Assembly (NCBI GenBank): GCA_011799875.1
Contig: CM022297.1
Span: 447,255,292-447,319,291, forward strand
Source of the DNA: Thinopyrum elongatum
Lineage: Eukaryota; Streptophyta; Magnoliopsida; Poales; Poaceae
Reading direction: 5' to 3'
Length of the DNA stretch: 64,000 nt
Under the pieces are notes generated by a model. The model was given only the letters and a program-made list of their open reading frames with translations. It was not told the DNA's origin and made no database searches. The translations under genes and the position numbers were made by a program. Shown one piece after another: positions 42,407 through 54,400 of the stretch (within the stretch, counting starts at the first letter, position 1; each line of letters opens with the position of its first letter).

Positions 42407-42493
42407 CTCCCTTCATCCCATAATATAAGACGTTTTTGCAAGCTAACATAGTGTTAGCTTGCAAAAACGTCTTATATTATGGGATGAAGGGAG
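42407..42493. mobile_element. Perfectly palindromic Stowaway-type MITE (87 bp)
   Basis: Two exactly complementary 42-base arms, starting CTCCCTTCATCCCATAATAT, are separated by TAG at 42449-42451. The right flank is TA; the left flank is GA, so one side of the TA target has changed. A transcript would form a perfect 42-bp hairpin. Confidence 0.85.
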
Positions 42494-42784
42494 TAGTCTT
42501 TTTTGTTTGGAGGGAGTAGTCTTCAATAAGTTAAATTTAAAGCGGTTTCTTATGTTGTATTGTGTCCTATCTTTTTTGAAAAATTGCATTAGATAATCAA
42601 GAAAAATCATCTTATTCAGCTCGAAACTAGTTCGAGATCGACTCGAGATCGTTATAATCTGAGCATGAGTCACTTTCTACAACTCGACCTTGAGCTTCGC
42701 TCAGTTTGAGCTCGCTCGAATTTTAGTATAAGCTGAGCTGAGCCTAGTCCAACTCGCTCGAACTCGACTTGTTTGCAGCCCTAC

Positions 42785-43108
42785 TCGCATCCATGCACCG
42801 GGTATGCTCGAGCACACGCCTTGGGCTGTGATCGCAACATAGCCGGCCTTGCCTTTTGTGTGGGTGTTTGCTATTGTTCCCTATCGTTAGTAAACATAAT
42901 GAAGGTAAATACAAATGCAACAAAACATAATCACCTGTAGGCAATTCACCTGCACATTTTAAATGTTCAAAAAAATTTGAGAAAAAATTAGCACATTCAA
43001 ACAACATCAATGTAGGTCGTCACAAAATTTCAAGTCCAAATTTGAAACATAGCTTGGAAAAAAATGACAGCACCGAATTTTTTTGAGTCTATTCAACGCT
43101 GAATAGTA
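42785..43108. other. Spacer, nothing recognised
   Basis: AT-rich sequence between the hAT-like right end and a Stowaway element. I see no gene. Confidence 0.4.
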
Positions 43109-43201
43109 CTCCCTCCGTTCCAAAATAAGTGTCTCAACCTTAGTACAACTTTATACTAAAGTTAGTACAAAATTGAGACACTTATTTTGGGATAGTGGGA
43201 G
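43109..43201. mobile_element. Stowaway MITE (93 bp), TA target
   Basis: CTCCCTCCGTTCCAAAATAA and its near inverse TTATTTTGGGATAGTGGGAG are flanked by TA at 43107-43108 and 43202-43203. Same family and length as the copy at 2249-2341. Confidence 0.9.
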
Positions 43202-43379
43202 TACATAACATAAGTTGGGCTTTAGATTTGGCTCATTATCACATTGATGTCAAATTTATCATTTTTGTATCTCAAGAAATATTTCAAATTTTGAAAAGAA
43301 TTTTGTTAACAATATACATTAATGTTGTGTCAATGTGCTAGATTTTTTTTACACGTTTTTTAAAATATTCTATAACATC

Positions 43380-44220
43380 CGGTGCACTTGCAGCATCACG
43401 TGTGGGTGCACGGGATACGTGCCCTCTAGTGACGGGTGCGGCCCATCAGTGAAAACTGACCACCGTGGACGAGCCCAAAAGCCATGCCAGTGGCACCACT
43501 CTAATACTTTGGCTAAGAATAAACAAGATATTAAACACCTATATACCGCTTGCAGTGATTCCTATGCGAGTGTGGCCAGCAGGGAGCCGCTACTGGGTCG
43601 TCCCAGTAACCATGTGGCATTATCATGTAGACATCACACGTGTTTTTACTTTTGTTTATGTTTAAAAAATACTAAATATATATACTACAAAAAGGTAAAT
43701 TAGTTAATTTTAATTTTACAAAAGTGTTCATTGCACATTTAAAATGTTAATGCAGTGTAAAAACATATTCGCTGAACTTTATAAAAATGTTTGTACTATT
43801 CAGGTAATGTATGTGACTCCTTGATATGTGACATTACAAAAATGTTCACGAGTTTTGAAAAAAAATCACATGGCATATTTTAAAATATGTTATACAATGT
43901 AAAACAAATGTTTGTGTAATTTGGAAACAAATATTTTATGCCGTTCATAAAATTTACATTACAATTTTTTTAATATTCGCGTGTTTCAACAAAATGTTTG
44001 TGATATTTAAAAAAATGTTTATCAAATGTATAAAAATGTTCATGGAGTTTAAAATTAATGTTTCGTATCATACAGAAATATGTTTGAACATTTATTTAAA
44101 AACAAGTGTTTAAAAAAATGTAAGCATGTATTTTAAAATATTAAGCACATATAAGAAAATGTTTTAATGTATATGACAAATATAAAGTATGTATGAAAAA
44201 CGTAGGTATCAAATCTATAA
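43380..44220. repeat. AT-rich dispersed repeat, copy 2
   Basis: Homologous to 36262-37560 (shared GCCCAAAAG, CAGTGG, GTGATTCCTA, ATGTGGCATT, AAAATGTTCATTGCAC-type blocks), in the same orientation and without the two MITEs. It carries the 37-bp filler at 43502-43538. Confidence 0.6.
43502..43538 (-). repeat. 37-bp exact inverted repeat, arm 2
   Basis: Exact reverse complement of 42313-42349 (centre GGCTAAGAATAAACAAGA). It sits where the related repeat at about 36600 has unrelated sequence, so it looks like a short filler copied from nearby. Confidence 0.8.
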
Positions 44221-44461
44221 TACCTAAATAGTACATCCCCACTATGTTATTTGTCTTGACATGCAACCACGTCAGCATCTCAGCCACATAAGCGCTCCTT
44301 TACCGGCTTACAAGTGGGGCCAAACATAAATTAACCAGCATACACCAGCGATGAGAATGGCCACATCAGCATCCGTCACAAGCTCAGGGGAGGACAGACC
44401 ACAGGCCCACCAGCGTACATACGGACATCTCTCTCTCTCTAGATTCAGCCCACCCACCTCC

Positions 44462-45800
44462 CACTACAGGAAACAGGAGATTTGTCGTCGGTACTGCTTT
44501 TTGCCGTCGTCAGGGCAGACGGGAAAGACTATTTTGCCTCCCCTACTACTACTCAAACCACAAGAGATGGATGTGGGTCGCGTTAGGGAACATTGGTTAA
44601 TAATCCGCGTGGATGTTGTAGCGGATGAATACGATGAGCTAGACGACGCAGAAGTAGGCATGACTGAGGAGCAGCTCGGCGTCCCGACGGTTCTAGAAAT
44701 CCACGATGATGGACCATATACGGTATTCCTCATCGTGTACATCTGCTGGTTTGGCATGTGGTGCTAGCCAAACCCGGCTTGGAGGAACACGCTCGTCTTG
44801 TCCCACGAGCTCCTCCTATAGAAGATAGCCCACACGCGGAGCTCATTCTCGATGGACAACCTGGGAGGGGGTAAAGTTGCTCTTCGATTGTGCTTGGGTG
44901 GACGAAGGACACCATTTCAGAGCTCAGTCTGATATTAGGGAAGGTAAAGAATGGATGAAGGGCTTGCTTGGGGATGCTAATAGCTTTTGATGGTTGGTTA
45001 AATAGGAGGGTGAGGTAGAGGGTGGTAGTTGCTGGCATTCAAGCCGAAGTGATTGATGCTCGTGTAGAAGTGGAGAGCAATGAATTACCTATTTGATAGA
45101 TGTCGTGTGGAGAAATTGAAGATTTGGTGGAGATTGAGGAGGACATGACCTCTCCCTCTCTATGCGTGCCCTGGTGGTACAACCATAAATCCTTCTTCAC
45201 ACATGCGTCAAAATTGCTTATCCATAATTTGGGTGTCAATCAAAGTGGAGAAGTTGGGCGTATTAGAGTGGAGAAGTTGTGTGTGTTAAATGCAAACGAA
45301 GATGTGTGCCAGTGTGGATGCAGTCGAACGATGAAGGCGGTGGTGGATGTGTGCCAACCACTGGAATTTATGGTTGGGACTTGGAAAAGGAGGGGAATTA
45401 TGGAGGGGAGAAGAAGCGGATTTAGAGAAGAAGGGAAAGTGAAAGGCATGTGCGGCCGAACAAAAGAGGGCCCACCTGTCATTGACCCGACTTGCTTGGA
45501 AATGGGATAAAATTGGCTGAGTCCAGTGCAGTTGGTGGCATTACTGAATGACATGTGGGTAGGAGGATCCACATGTCTGATATTTTGCTATTTATTTTTT
45601 AAAAAATGTAAAACACTTCTATTATACATGTGGGTAGGAGTATTTAGTTAATCGATGGATTTTATACACATAGTTTTTGGTAGTATTTTAACTTTAATTA
45701 TATCAGTACTGGAATCGTCACATACGCCGAGCGCCAGGAACACTCGGGAAAGGGCCTAAAACCCTCGGCAAAGGCTTTGCCGATGGTTGCACTCAGCAAA
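44462..45800. mobile_element. CACTA-like end and internal remnant
   Basis: CACTACAGGAAACAGGAGAT at 44462 resembles a CACTA terminus (CACTACAAGAAA type), followed by TTGCCGTCG motifs. Near 45720-45800, CTCGGCAAAGGCTTTGCCGA and ACTCAGCAAAGG are another CACTA-like subterminal pattern. Between them, open frames at 44560-44767 and 45100-45510 show no known domain. No matching right end or TSD is seen; this may be two different fragments. Confidence 0.45.
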
Positions 45801-46879
45801 GGTCACCCGGCGTACACCTCTCATGCAAACAGAAATATGTACGGGTTTCAATAAAAAAATTGATAGTTTTAGTATTTGCTATATATTACATAAATTTCTA
45901 CCCACTTATTGAAAGTGATTCTATTTTTACTATTTATTACACATTACATAAATTCCTGCGTATTCCGCTGAAATCTGCGTCGGCCATCGGGGATGGGGGG
46001 AGGGGAGAGGTTTGCAGCCCTGACGGCTTCAATGGATTGGCCGCCCAGCCACCGATAGTTCCTGCATCGTCATCCCATGGGGGCATCATCTTTGTGGTTG
46101 TACGCCGGCTTGAGGAACATGTGTTTGGCTTAGTGGCTGGACGCAGGTCTCCGTATGCTTCTCATGCGGTGACCAACGTGGACTGGTGTGCCATCTACAA
46201 TATTGACGATGGCAAGTCTTGGCGGCAAGGTGCAGCGGGGTCTCGGCGCTGGATACCTTTCAATGGGCGCGCAGGAGGCAGGCGCTATTTGGCGTCGTCG
46301 TGGCGTCGACGACAGAAGGGTCTAGCAAAATCAGTACATTGATTGACCCTGAAGATGAGACCGCAGAAGAAGGCGACGACGGATTCTACAGCGTGCGCAT
46401 GCGGTGCACGTTGAGAGTTAGCTAGACCGGTTGGTGCTCCCGGCTAGCCGGCGAGCGGCTTGGTGGGGCCACCAGATTTTTTGGTGTGCGTGACTTGTGG
46501 TCGGCGCACATCATCAATCTTGTAGGCAAGGGCAGAGCCAGCGTGTTGCCGTCGGGTTCAACTGAACCCAATGACTTTTTCCATCCATATACACGTATAC
46601 AGCCATTGCTGAGAGCAACTAGTTGACGAGCACTCCTTCGGGAGCCTCACAACGATCAGCGCCACTTGGCGCGCTCTCAGCCGCCGCCACGTGTCGCGCT
46701 CTGGACGCTCCCTTCGAATTTTGTTTTTTATTTTATTTTTCCGCACGCGTTTTCGGCTTTTTAAACTATTTTTTCTTGGTTTTTTCGACGTTTTGGTTTT
46801 CCACTGGTCTTCCTTAACTTTTGGACCAAAAAAACTTTGAAAAATAAAATTTTGCGCGAAAAAACATGTTTTCTTTTTT
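45801..46879. other. Spacer; unrecognised 160-codon frame
   Basis: An open frame at 45860-46342 (plus) ends in a GC-rich stretch but has no domain I recognise. Near 46525-46560, GGCAGAGCCAGC followed by GGGTTCAACTGAACCCAATG resembles hAT-type ends, single-sided only. Confidence 0.35.
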
Positions 46880-47225
46880 TTTTTGCTTCCGCGAGAGACA
46901 CAGTTTTGCTTTCGCAAGAGGCACGACCGTGCCTCTCGGAAATGGAAAAAAAAGTGTTTTCTGTTTTTTTTTTCTTCCGCCAAAAGCACGGTTTTGCTTC
47001 CGTGAGAGACACGGTTTTGATTCCGCGAGAGGCACAGTTTTGCTTCCACGAGAGGCACGACCGTGCCTCTCGGAAACGGAAAAAATGCGTTTTCTGTTTT
47101 TTTCTGTCCGCGAGAGGCCGTGCCTCTCAGAAACGAAAAAAACGTGTTTTTTGTTTTTTTTCCTTTCACGAGAGGCACGGTTTTGCTTCTACAAGAGGCA
47201 CGGTTGTGGTTTCGTGAGAGGCACG
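46880..47225. repeat. Array of GAGAGGCACG/CGTGCCTCTC motifs
   Basis: The decamer GAGAGGCACG or variants occurs about eight times, and in three places it faces CGTGCCTCTC (for example GAGAGGCACGA then CCGTGCCTCTCGG near 47050), making small palindromes between T-rich stretches. The array ends at the Copia insertion (47231). It gives long compositional open frames on both strands that I do not treat as genes. Confidence 0.65.
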
Positions 47226-47575
47226 ACCGTTGTTACGGCATATTTCTCCCTATGTGGTTTTGGTGATTGATGACAATGCATTTGCGGATTAATCGTGTGC
47301 ATGGAGCATTTTAGATATCTCATGTTTAGGCACAAGACGATTCGGTGTCCCTCGGAGCCTATCAAAGATGGCGGTTTTCTACGTTTCTTTTCGGTGGATT
47401 TGAGTCGTAGGAAAGCCGTACTATTAAGAGGGGGTCCGCTTCGGAAAGGTTAGGGTGGAATCAACACGTACACATCTGTTCCTTTGCACCACCTCTCCTT
47501 CGCTTCTTTGGAGAACCGGTCGTTTACCCTTAGCGCTGCAAAATGAAGGCTTTCAAATGCTTGAGTGTCTGTGGC

Positions 47576-48066
47576 ATGCGGTAGTACTGCTCAAGGGAGC
47601 AGTAGTACCGCAGGGCCTTGCGGTAGTACCGCTCAATGGAGCGGTAGTACCGCAGGGTCCAGCGGTAGTACCGCTCCTGGTGAGCGGTAGTACCGCTAGC
47701 TCTGGCCCTGACACTGGCGCGTGCGGAAGTAGGCGCAGAAGTAATTTTTTACTTCCGCGCCCACGCGGTAGTACCGCTTCCTGCCAGCCGTAGTACCGTG
47801 CCGGATTTTTGCACAGTCCTAAACTCAGCGGAAGTAGCCACGGACGTAATTTATTTAGTCCGTGCCTTTCCAGCCCAGTTGAGCCCTGCCTTGCGGTAGT
47901 ACCGCAAGGGCGCGCGGTAATACCGCTCCGGCGGTTCTACCGCTCGTTGCTATACGCAACAGGGCCTCATCTGGTCACTGCCGCCCGAGCGGTAGTACCG
48001 CACCGGCTAGCAATAGTACCACAACTCCTTGCGGTAGTACCGCAGACGTGTGCGGTAGTACCGCAT
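47576..48066. repeat. GCGGTAGTACCGC array in 5' LTR
   Basis: About fifteen exact or one- to three-base-variant copies of the 13-mer GCGGTAGTACCGC, a palindrome apart from its centre base, several spaced about 21 bp apart (47620-47696). Related pairs GCGGAAGTA/TACTTCCGC and CGGACGTAA/TTAGTCCGTG lie among them. Each core includes GTAC. The array ends about 45 bp before the TATA box, so it occupies an enhancer-like place in U3. Confidence 0.85.
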
Positions 48067-48111
48067 GTCGCGGGCTGAGTAAGCGGGTAACGGTCTGATC
48101 TTTTCCCCCAC

Positions 48112-48119
48112 TATATAAA
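48112..48119 (+). promoter_or_regulatory. TATA box in 5' LTR
   Basis: TATATAAA in the context CCCCCACTATATAAAGGGGG; conserved in the 3' LTR at 58955-58962. Confidence 0.8.
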
Positions 48120-48839
48120 GGGGGTCTTCTTCCCCAAGAAGACCACCTCTTCCCTCCCCAAGCTCCATTGTTGCTCAAAGCTCCATTTTCGCCCGATCTC
48201 TCTCCCTAGCCAATCAAACTTGTTGATTTTCTAGGGATTGGTTGAGAAGGCCCCGATCTACACTTCCACCAAGAGAAATTTGATTCCCCCCACTAATCCC
48301 TTGCAGATCTTGTTACTCTTGGGTGTTTGAGGTCACCGCGGAGCCATATTCCATTGTGGTGAAGCTTCGTGGTGTCGTTGGGAGCCTCCGATTAAGTTGT
48401 GGAGATTGCCCCAACCTTGTTTGTAAAGGTTTGGTCGCCGCCTCCAAGGGCACCAATAGTGGAATCACGGCATCTCGCATTGTGTGAGGGCGTGAGGAGA
48501 ATACGGTGGCCCTAGTGGCTTCTTGGGGAGCATTGTGCCTCCACACCGCTCCAACGGAGACGTACTTCCTCTCAAAGGGAAGGAACTTCGGTAACACATC
48601 CTCGTCTCCACCGGCTCTACTTTTGGTTATCTCTTACCTTTACTTGTGCAAGCTTATATTGTGTTGTATCCCTTGCTTGCTTGTGTGCTTGTTGTTGTTG
48701 CATCATATAGGTTGCTCACCTAGTTGCATATCTAGGCAACCTACTTTGATGCAAAGTTTAATTTTGTAAAGAAAAGCTAAAAATTGTTAGTTGCCTATTC
48801 ACCCCCCCCCCCCTCTAGTCAACTATATCGATCCTTTCA

Positions 48840-48855
48840 ATTGGTATCAGAGCCT
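48840..48855 (+). promoter_or_regulatory. Primer-binding site of the Copia element
   Basis: ATTGGTATCAGAGCCT directly after the LTR end. TGGTATCAGAGC is complementary to the 3' end of initiator tRNA-Met, the usual Copia primer. Confidence 0.9.
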
Positions 48856-48890
48856 CGTCTCTTTATTAAGGACTTTGCCGTCCGAAGAGT

Positions 48891-51450
48891 ATGGTTGACA
48901 CCGTAGACGGTGGGGAGGAGCACTCCGGTGTGAATCCGTTCTTTTCTACGGCCGATGGGGGATCCTCAGTCTCTCGTGAGGAGTTCAATACGGCTTTGGA
49001 CACATTGAAAACCTCCATGACGACCGAGGTTGAAGGCATGTTCAATAAGTTTTTAGAAGGCCTTAAATTATCCACCGCACCGATGAAAGTGGTTGAACCC
49101 GCTAACAAGGTGACGGATGCCAAGTCCAATAAGGGGGAAGCTACTAGTGAACAAGTTCCTTTGCCTAGTGGTAGAAGTGGAAATGGCACCTTTGCCCATG
49201 TTGAACCTCCAATTACTTATGGAGGACCGGTTCCCTCCACGCATATGAATCATGTTGGTCCTCCTCCTAAGCTTGTGAAAAATGAGGATTTTGCCTCTTG
49301 GGTCTATCGCTTTAAACGCCATTTAAATCATAGTTCTACTAATCTTTGGAGAATTATTGAGCAAGGTTTCTACCCGCACGACCCAAGCAACTTCACTCCT
49401 AGAGAAGCCGTGGATCATCAATTCAACGAGTCCGCTCTCTTCATTCTCCAAGAAGCAATTCCACCCGAAGATATTGCGCATCTCCGACCTTTCACCGTGG
49501 CCAACATGGCAACATGTTGTGTCCATCTACAAGGGAAGCGCAAGCATTCAACGCTCAAACTTTGAAGTGGTGCAAGATGAAGCCGATGAGTTTGTAATGA
49601 ATGAAGATGAAGAACCTCGAGAGCTTTACCGGAGATTAACCACTCTCGCGGTCTCACTCCGAGATCATGGGAGCAAGGATACGGATGACAATTGGATCAA
49701 GCGCAAGTTTCTCAAGGCCATGATGCCTTACCATAAGGCCATGTCCTCCGTCATCCGTCAAAGGCCGGACTTTCACGCCTTGTCCTCAAGTGAAGTGTTG
49801 GATGAGTTTGTTGCAATGAGGATCTTGGACAAGACCGCCGACAATGCGGTGTTGCGTTCTCAACGAGCAAAGAAGCCCAACCTCGCCTTGAAGGCCAAGG
49901 CTAGTGTGGAAGAAGAGGGTGAAGAGGAAGAAGAAGAGTGTTGCCCCAAAGATACAAAATATGCTTATCATGAGCACATGGCTCTCGCCTCTCGGCAATT
50001 TTGGAGCAAGAAGAACTCAAGGCCCAACTTCAACAAGAACAACTCAAGTGGCGCCAAGGGCAAGCAACGCGTGAGGACATGCTACAATTGTGGCAATGTA
50101 AGCCACTTTGTTGCGGAGTGCCCCTACGAGAAGAGGGAAGACAATGGTGGCAAGCTTATTCGAAAAGACAAGGCCAAGTCCTTCCCCAACAAGAACAACT
50201 TCACCAAGAAGACTCCTCCCAAGGGGTTGGTGGCACAAGAAGAGTACAATGAAGATGATGATGATGATGATGAAGACGGTGAGACGGTTGCCATGGCCTC
50301 CGTTGCCATTGCAACAACTCCACGGGTGTCCCTCTTCGATTCACCCAACGAGAACATCACCGCCAAGTGCCTCATGGCTAAAGCCACTAACAAGGTAACC
50401 CCCAACATCAAAACCACCATCATTACTAATCCTTCCTTGACGGATTGCATTGATGAAAGTGAGGGGACGAAGGAGGAGGAAAATGAATTTGAGTCTTTCA
50501 TAAGTAAGCTCAAGGGTAAATCCAAGAAGCACTTTGTTGCTCTCTTGGAACAACTTGGTGAAGCCAATGACATGATCGAGGCTCACGAGGAAACCATCTC
50601 TAAGATGGAAGGGCATAGTCGTGACTATGCCGATGAGATATCGGATCTCTCTAATGCGCTTCAGGAAGAGCATGGTCATCGTTTGGCTCTTGAGGAGTCA
50701 CACAACGATGATCATGCTAAATTAAAGAAAGATCTTGATCATGCTCTTGTTGTATCTCGTGTGCTAAATTCCGAGAAGGCCAAACTTGGGGTTGACCATG
50801 CTAGACTCAAAGAGGATTTTGATATACTTGACAAGGCTCACAAGGCCTTGAAGGGTGCTCATGCTAGCCTCAAAGAGTCTCATGATCAACTCCAAGTGAA
50901 GCTAACCAAGGAGAAAGCCACATTTCCTCATATGGTTTTAATTGATAATGCAAATGCTACTAACCCGTGTTGTGAGCACGTGCATCTTGTGGAGGAGAAT
51001 GCCAAGTTGAAGGAGCAACTTGAGAAAGGCCTTGTGTCTTGCATACAAGGTGAGAAGAACCTCAACGACCTTTTGAGCAATCAAAAGGAAGTTATGGGCA
51101 AGGAGGGAATTGGGTTTGCACCCAAGTCCAAGAACAAGAAGAAGAATGACAAGGCCAAACAACCTCCTCCTCTCAAGCAAACTTTTGTGAAGGAGGGAGA
51201 GGATGCTTCTAAGGAGAAGAAGAACAATGTGAAGGGTGGTGGTGTCAAGAAGGGCAATGTCACCCCTTCCAACAAAGCCGGCGACTTTAACCCTTCTTAT
51301 GTGTTATGCCGAGCTAGTGATGGGCATGTTTATGCCAAATTTGTTGGTTCTCCTTATGAGTACATTGAATGGTCTATTTGGGTTCCTAAGACCCTTGTTA
51401 CTAACATCAAAGGACCCATTACAAAATGGGTACCTAAAACCAAGCATTGA
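48891..51450 (+). pseudogene. Copia gag, one frameshift
   Basis: The frame opens at ATG 48891 (MVDTVDGGEEHSGVNPFF). It carries the UBN2-like capsid region (FASWVYRFKRHLNHSSTNLW; after the shift VVSIYKGSASIQRSNFEVVQ and DNWIKRKFLKAMMPYHKAMS), then a zinc knuckle (CYNCGNVSHFVAEC) and a long coiled coil in the C-terminal third (SKMEGHSRDYADEISDLSNA, ARLKEDFDILDKAHKALKGA). A one-base change near 49500-49512 shifts the frame: the first ends at 49565 and the second runs to a TGA at 51448-51450. Gag packages element RNA into cytoplasmic particles. The C-terminal coiled coil is characteristic of the long gag of SIRE/Maximus-type elements. Confidence 0.85.
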
Positions 51451-51460
51451 TCTCTTGTAG

Positions 51461-54400
51461 GTGTTTGCTTCCGGTGGGGGATCATGGTTGCTCGATAGTG
51501 GAGCCACAAATCATATGACCGGAAGCAAGGACTTGGTGGTGGGCACAAGGTTTCATCTATGCCCACCAATGTCGAGTGGGGTGATGCTTCATCTTCTAAG
51601 GTATTGGGTCTTGGCAAGGTTGTCATTTCTCATGATCTCACGATCAAGAAAGTCGTGCTTGTTGAGTCCCTTGCATACAACTTACTTTCCGTTCGTCAAC
51701 TTGCACTCATGGGCTTTGCCACTTTCTTTGATATTGATACCGTGGCCCTCTTGTGGAGCAAGACTCTTAAAGTAGCCTTTGTTGGGCATGTCGAGAACGA
51801 TCTTTATGTGATTAACTTTTCGGAGCGACCCACTAAGACCGCGACATGCCTAATGGCTAAAGTTGACGTGGGATGGCTTTGGCATCGCCGTTTAGCCCAC
51901 GTCAATATGAGATCTTTGCAAAGTCTTCTCAAGGGGGACCATGTCCGTGGACTGACAAATGTCAGTTTTGCCAAAGATCGTGCTTGCAGTGCTTCTATCG
52001 AAGGAAATCTACATGAGAAGGCTCACCCTCCCACGACTATCATCTACTCGAAGAGGCCCTTGGAGCTCCTTCACTTGGATCTCTTTGGGCCTCCATCCTT
52101 TGATAGTCTTGGGGGTAGAAAGTATTGCTTGGTGATTGTGGATGATTATTCAAGATACACTTGGGTATATTTCTTCAAGAGGAAGAGTGGGACCCAACAA
52201 ACCGTCATCGACTTTGCAAATGAAGCTCAACGTCAACACAATGCAAAGATCTTGACAATAAGAAGTGACAACGGCACCGAGTTCAAGAACTACACCTTGG
52301 ATGAGTTTCTTAGTGATGAGGGGATCAAGCATCAATATTCCGCACCTTACACCCCTCAACAAAATGGTGTAGCGGAGAGGAAGAACCGGACGTTGATGGA
52401 CGCGGCAAGGACCATGATGGTGGAGTTCAAGTCTCCATACAACTTTTGGGCCGAAGCCATCAACACCGCTTGTCATGCATCTAATCGGCTCTATCTCCGC
52501 AAAGGTTTGAAAAAGACTCCATATGAGATACTCACCGGCAACAAGCCCAACCTCAAGTACTTCCGGGTGTTCGGGTGTAAGTGTTTCATTCTCAAGAAAG
52601 GTGTTTGTTTGTCTAAATTTGAGGCTAGAGCTCATAAGGGCATATTTGTTGGTTATGCTACAAACTCTCATGCTTACCGTGTCCTCAATAAGTCCACGGG
52701 ACTTATTGAGGAGACGTGTAACGTGGAGTTTGATGAGAATAACGGCTCCCAAGTGGAGCAAAGTGGTACTTGTGATGTAGGTGATGAAATTCCTCCCCAA
52801 GCCATAAGAAGAATGGGTGTTGGTCATATCCTACCCATTGAGGAACCCCTTGTGGCCGAAGGAGAAGGACAATGTTCCACTCAAGTGGAACCATCACCAA
52901 CCCAAGACCCACACGCTTCCGAAGAACAAAGTGAAGGCCCTCAACCAAATGAACAAGATCAAGGGCAAGATCAACCTCAAGATGGTGGTGAACCACCAAA
53001 TGATGCCCAAGGTCAAGTTTTTACCACCGAGCAAGTTCAAGATCAAGAGCAAGCTCAAGATCGAGATCAAGCTCAAGACGACGCTCAAGATGATCAAGTT
53101 ACCGCTCCTCAACTCTCTCTCGAGGAGGAATTGGAGCGTCGTGCCGCTAAGATTTCATCCAAGCTCACTACCAAAGATCATCTTATGAAGAATGTGCTTG
53201 GAATCTCGAGAAAGGGGGTAAGCACTCGTTGACAATTAGCAAACTATTGTGAACATCATGCGTTTGTTTCTTGTGTTGAACCCCAAAAGGTCTATGAGGC
53301 GCTCGAGGATCCGGATTGGCTTAATTCCATGCATGAAGAACTCAACAACTTCGAGCACAACAAAGTGTGGAAATTGGTACCAAGGCCAACGGAGAACCAT
53401 AATGTCATTGGAACCAAGTGGATATTCAAGAACAAGCAAGATGCTCATGGGATTATTTTTTGCAACAAGGCTCGTTTGGTAGCACAAGGCTACTCCCAAG
53501 TCGAGAGTATCGACTACGGTGAAACCTTTGCTCCCGTTGCTCGCCTTGAATCTATTCTTTTGTTGATTGCTTATGCTTCTCATCATAACTTCAAGTTGCA
53601 ACAAATGGATGTGAAGAGTGATTTTCTTAATGGTCCTATTAATGAGTTGATGTATGTCAAACAACCCCCGGGGTTTGAGGATCCCGAGTTCCCCAATCAT
53701 GTGTACCAACTCGATAAGGCACTCTATGGCCTTAAACAAGCCCCACGTGCGTGGTATGAGCACCTTACCGAGTTGTTGCAAGATCGTGGGTTTGAAATTG
53801 GGAAAATTGACCCCACTCTTTTTACTAAGAAGGTCAAAGGGGAGTTGTTTGTATGCCAACTATATGTTGATGATATTACCTTTGGTTCTCCTAACAAAGC
53901 TTTCAATGAGGAGTTTGCCGCTCTCATGACCTCGAAGTTCAAGATGTCCATGATGGGAGAGTTGAAGTTCCTCCTCGGGTTCGAAATGAAACAAAGAAGA
54001 GAAGGAACCTTCATCAACCAAGCCAAATACACTCAAGACATGCTCAAGAGATTCAAGCTCAGTGATGTCAAGCCGGCTTCCACTCCAATGCCCGTCAAAT
54101 GCCAACTTGACATAGATCCCAATGGTAAAGCGGTGGATCAAAAGGTATATCATTCCATGATTGGCTCCTTGCTTTACCTTTGTGCATCTAGACCGGATAT
54201 CATGTTGAGTGTGGGAATTTATGCACGGTTTCAAGCCGCACCTAAGGAAAGCCACTATGTGGCGGTCAAGCGAATCTTTCGATATTTGGCTCATACCCCA
54301 AACTTTGGCTTATGGTACCCAAGAGGAGCTAACTTCAACCTTATGGGCTTTTCGGATTCGGATTGGGCGGGAGACAAAGTGGATAGGAAGTTAACTTTCG

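Larger units (their letters stand above)
41985..42784. mobile_element. hAT-like element with AGCTCGA/TCGAGCT repeats
   Basis: CTCGAG, GAGCTCG and CGACTCGA motifs crowd 41995-42150 and 42615-42775. The right end reads ACTCGACTTGTTTGCAGCCC, whose inverse (GGGCTGCAAACAAGTCGAGT) is the start style of small hAT-derived elements in grasses. The left end and TSD are not clear. A perfect-palindrome MITE is nested inside. Confidence 0.5.
47231..48839 (+). repeat. Copia 5' LTR
   Basis: Starts TGTTACGGCATATTTCTCCC and ends CGATCCTTTCA, 1,609 bp. U3 contains the GCGGTAGTACCGC array (about 47578-48066) and a TATA box at 48112-48119. A run of C lies near 48802-48813. Confidence 0.92.

Noticed and set aside
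46558..47270. Frames of 126-206 codons over the GAGAGGCACG array
   Set aside because: Repetitive composition (Phe/Ser/Arg or Lys/Thr-rich) on both strands caused by T runs and the decamer.
47576..48066. Considered a CRISPR-like array because of regular palindromic repeats
   Set aside because: Repeats are only 13 bp, spacers are not uniform, and the array sits in a plant LTR.
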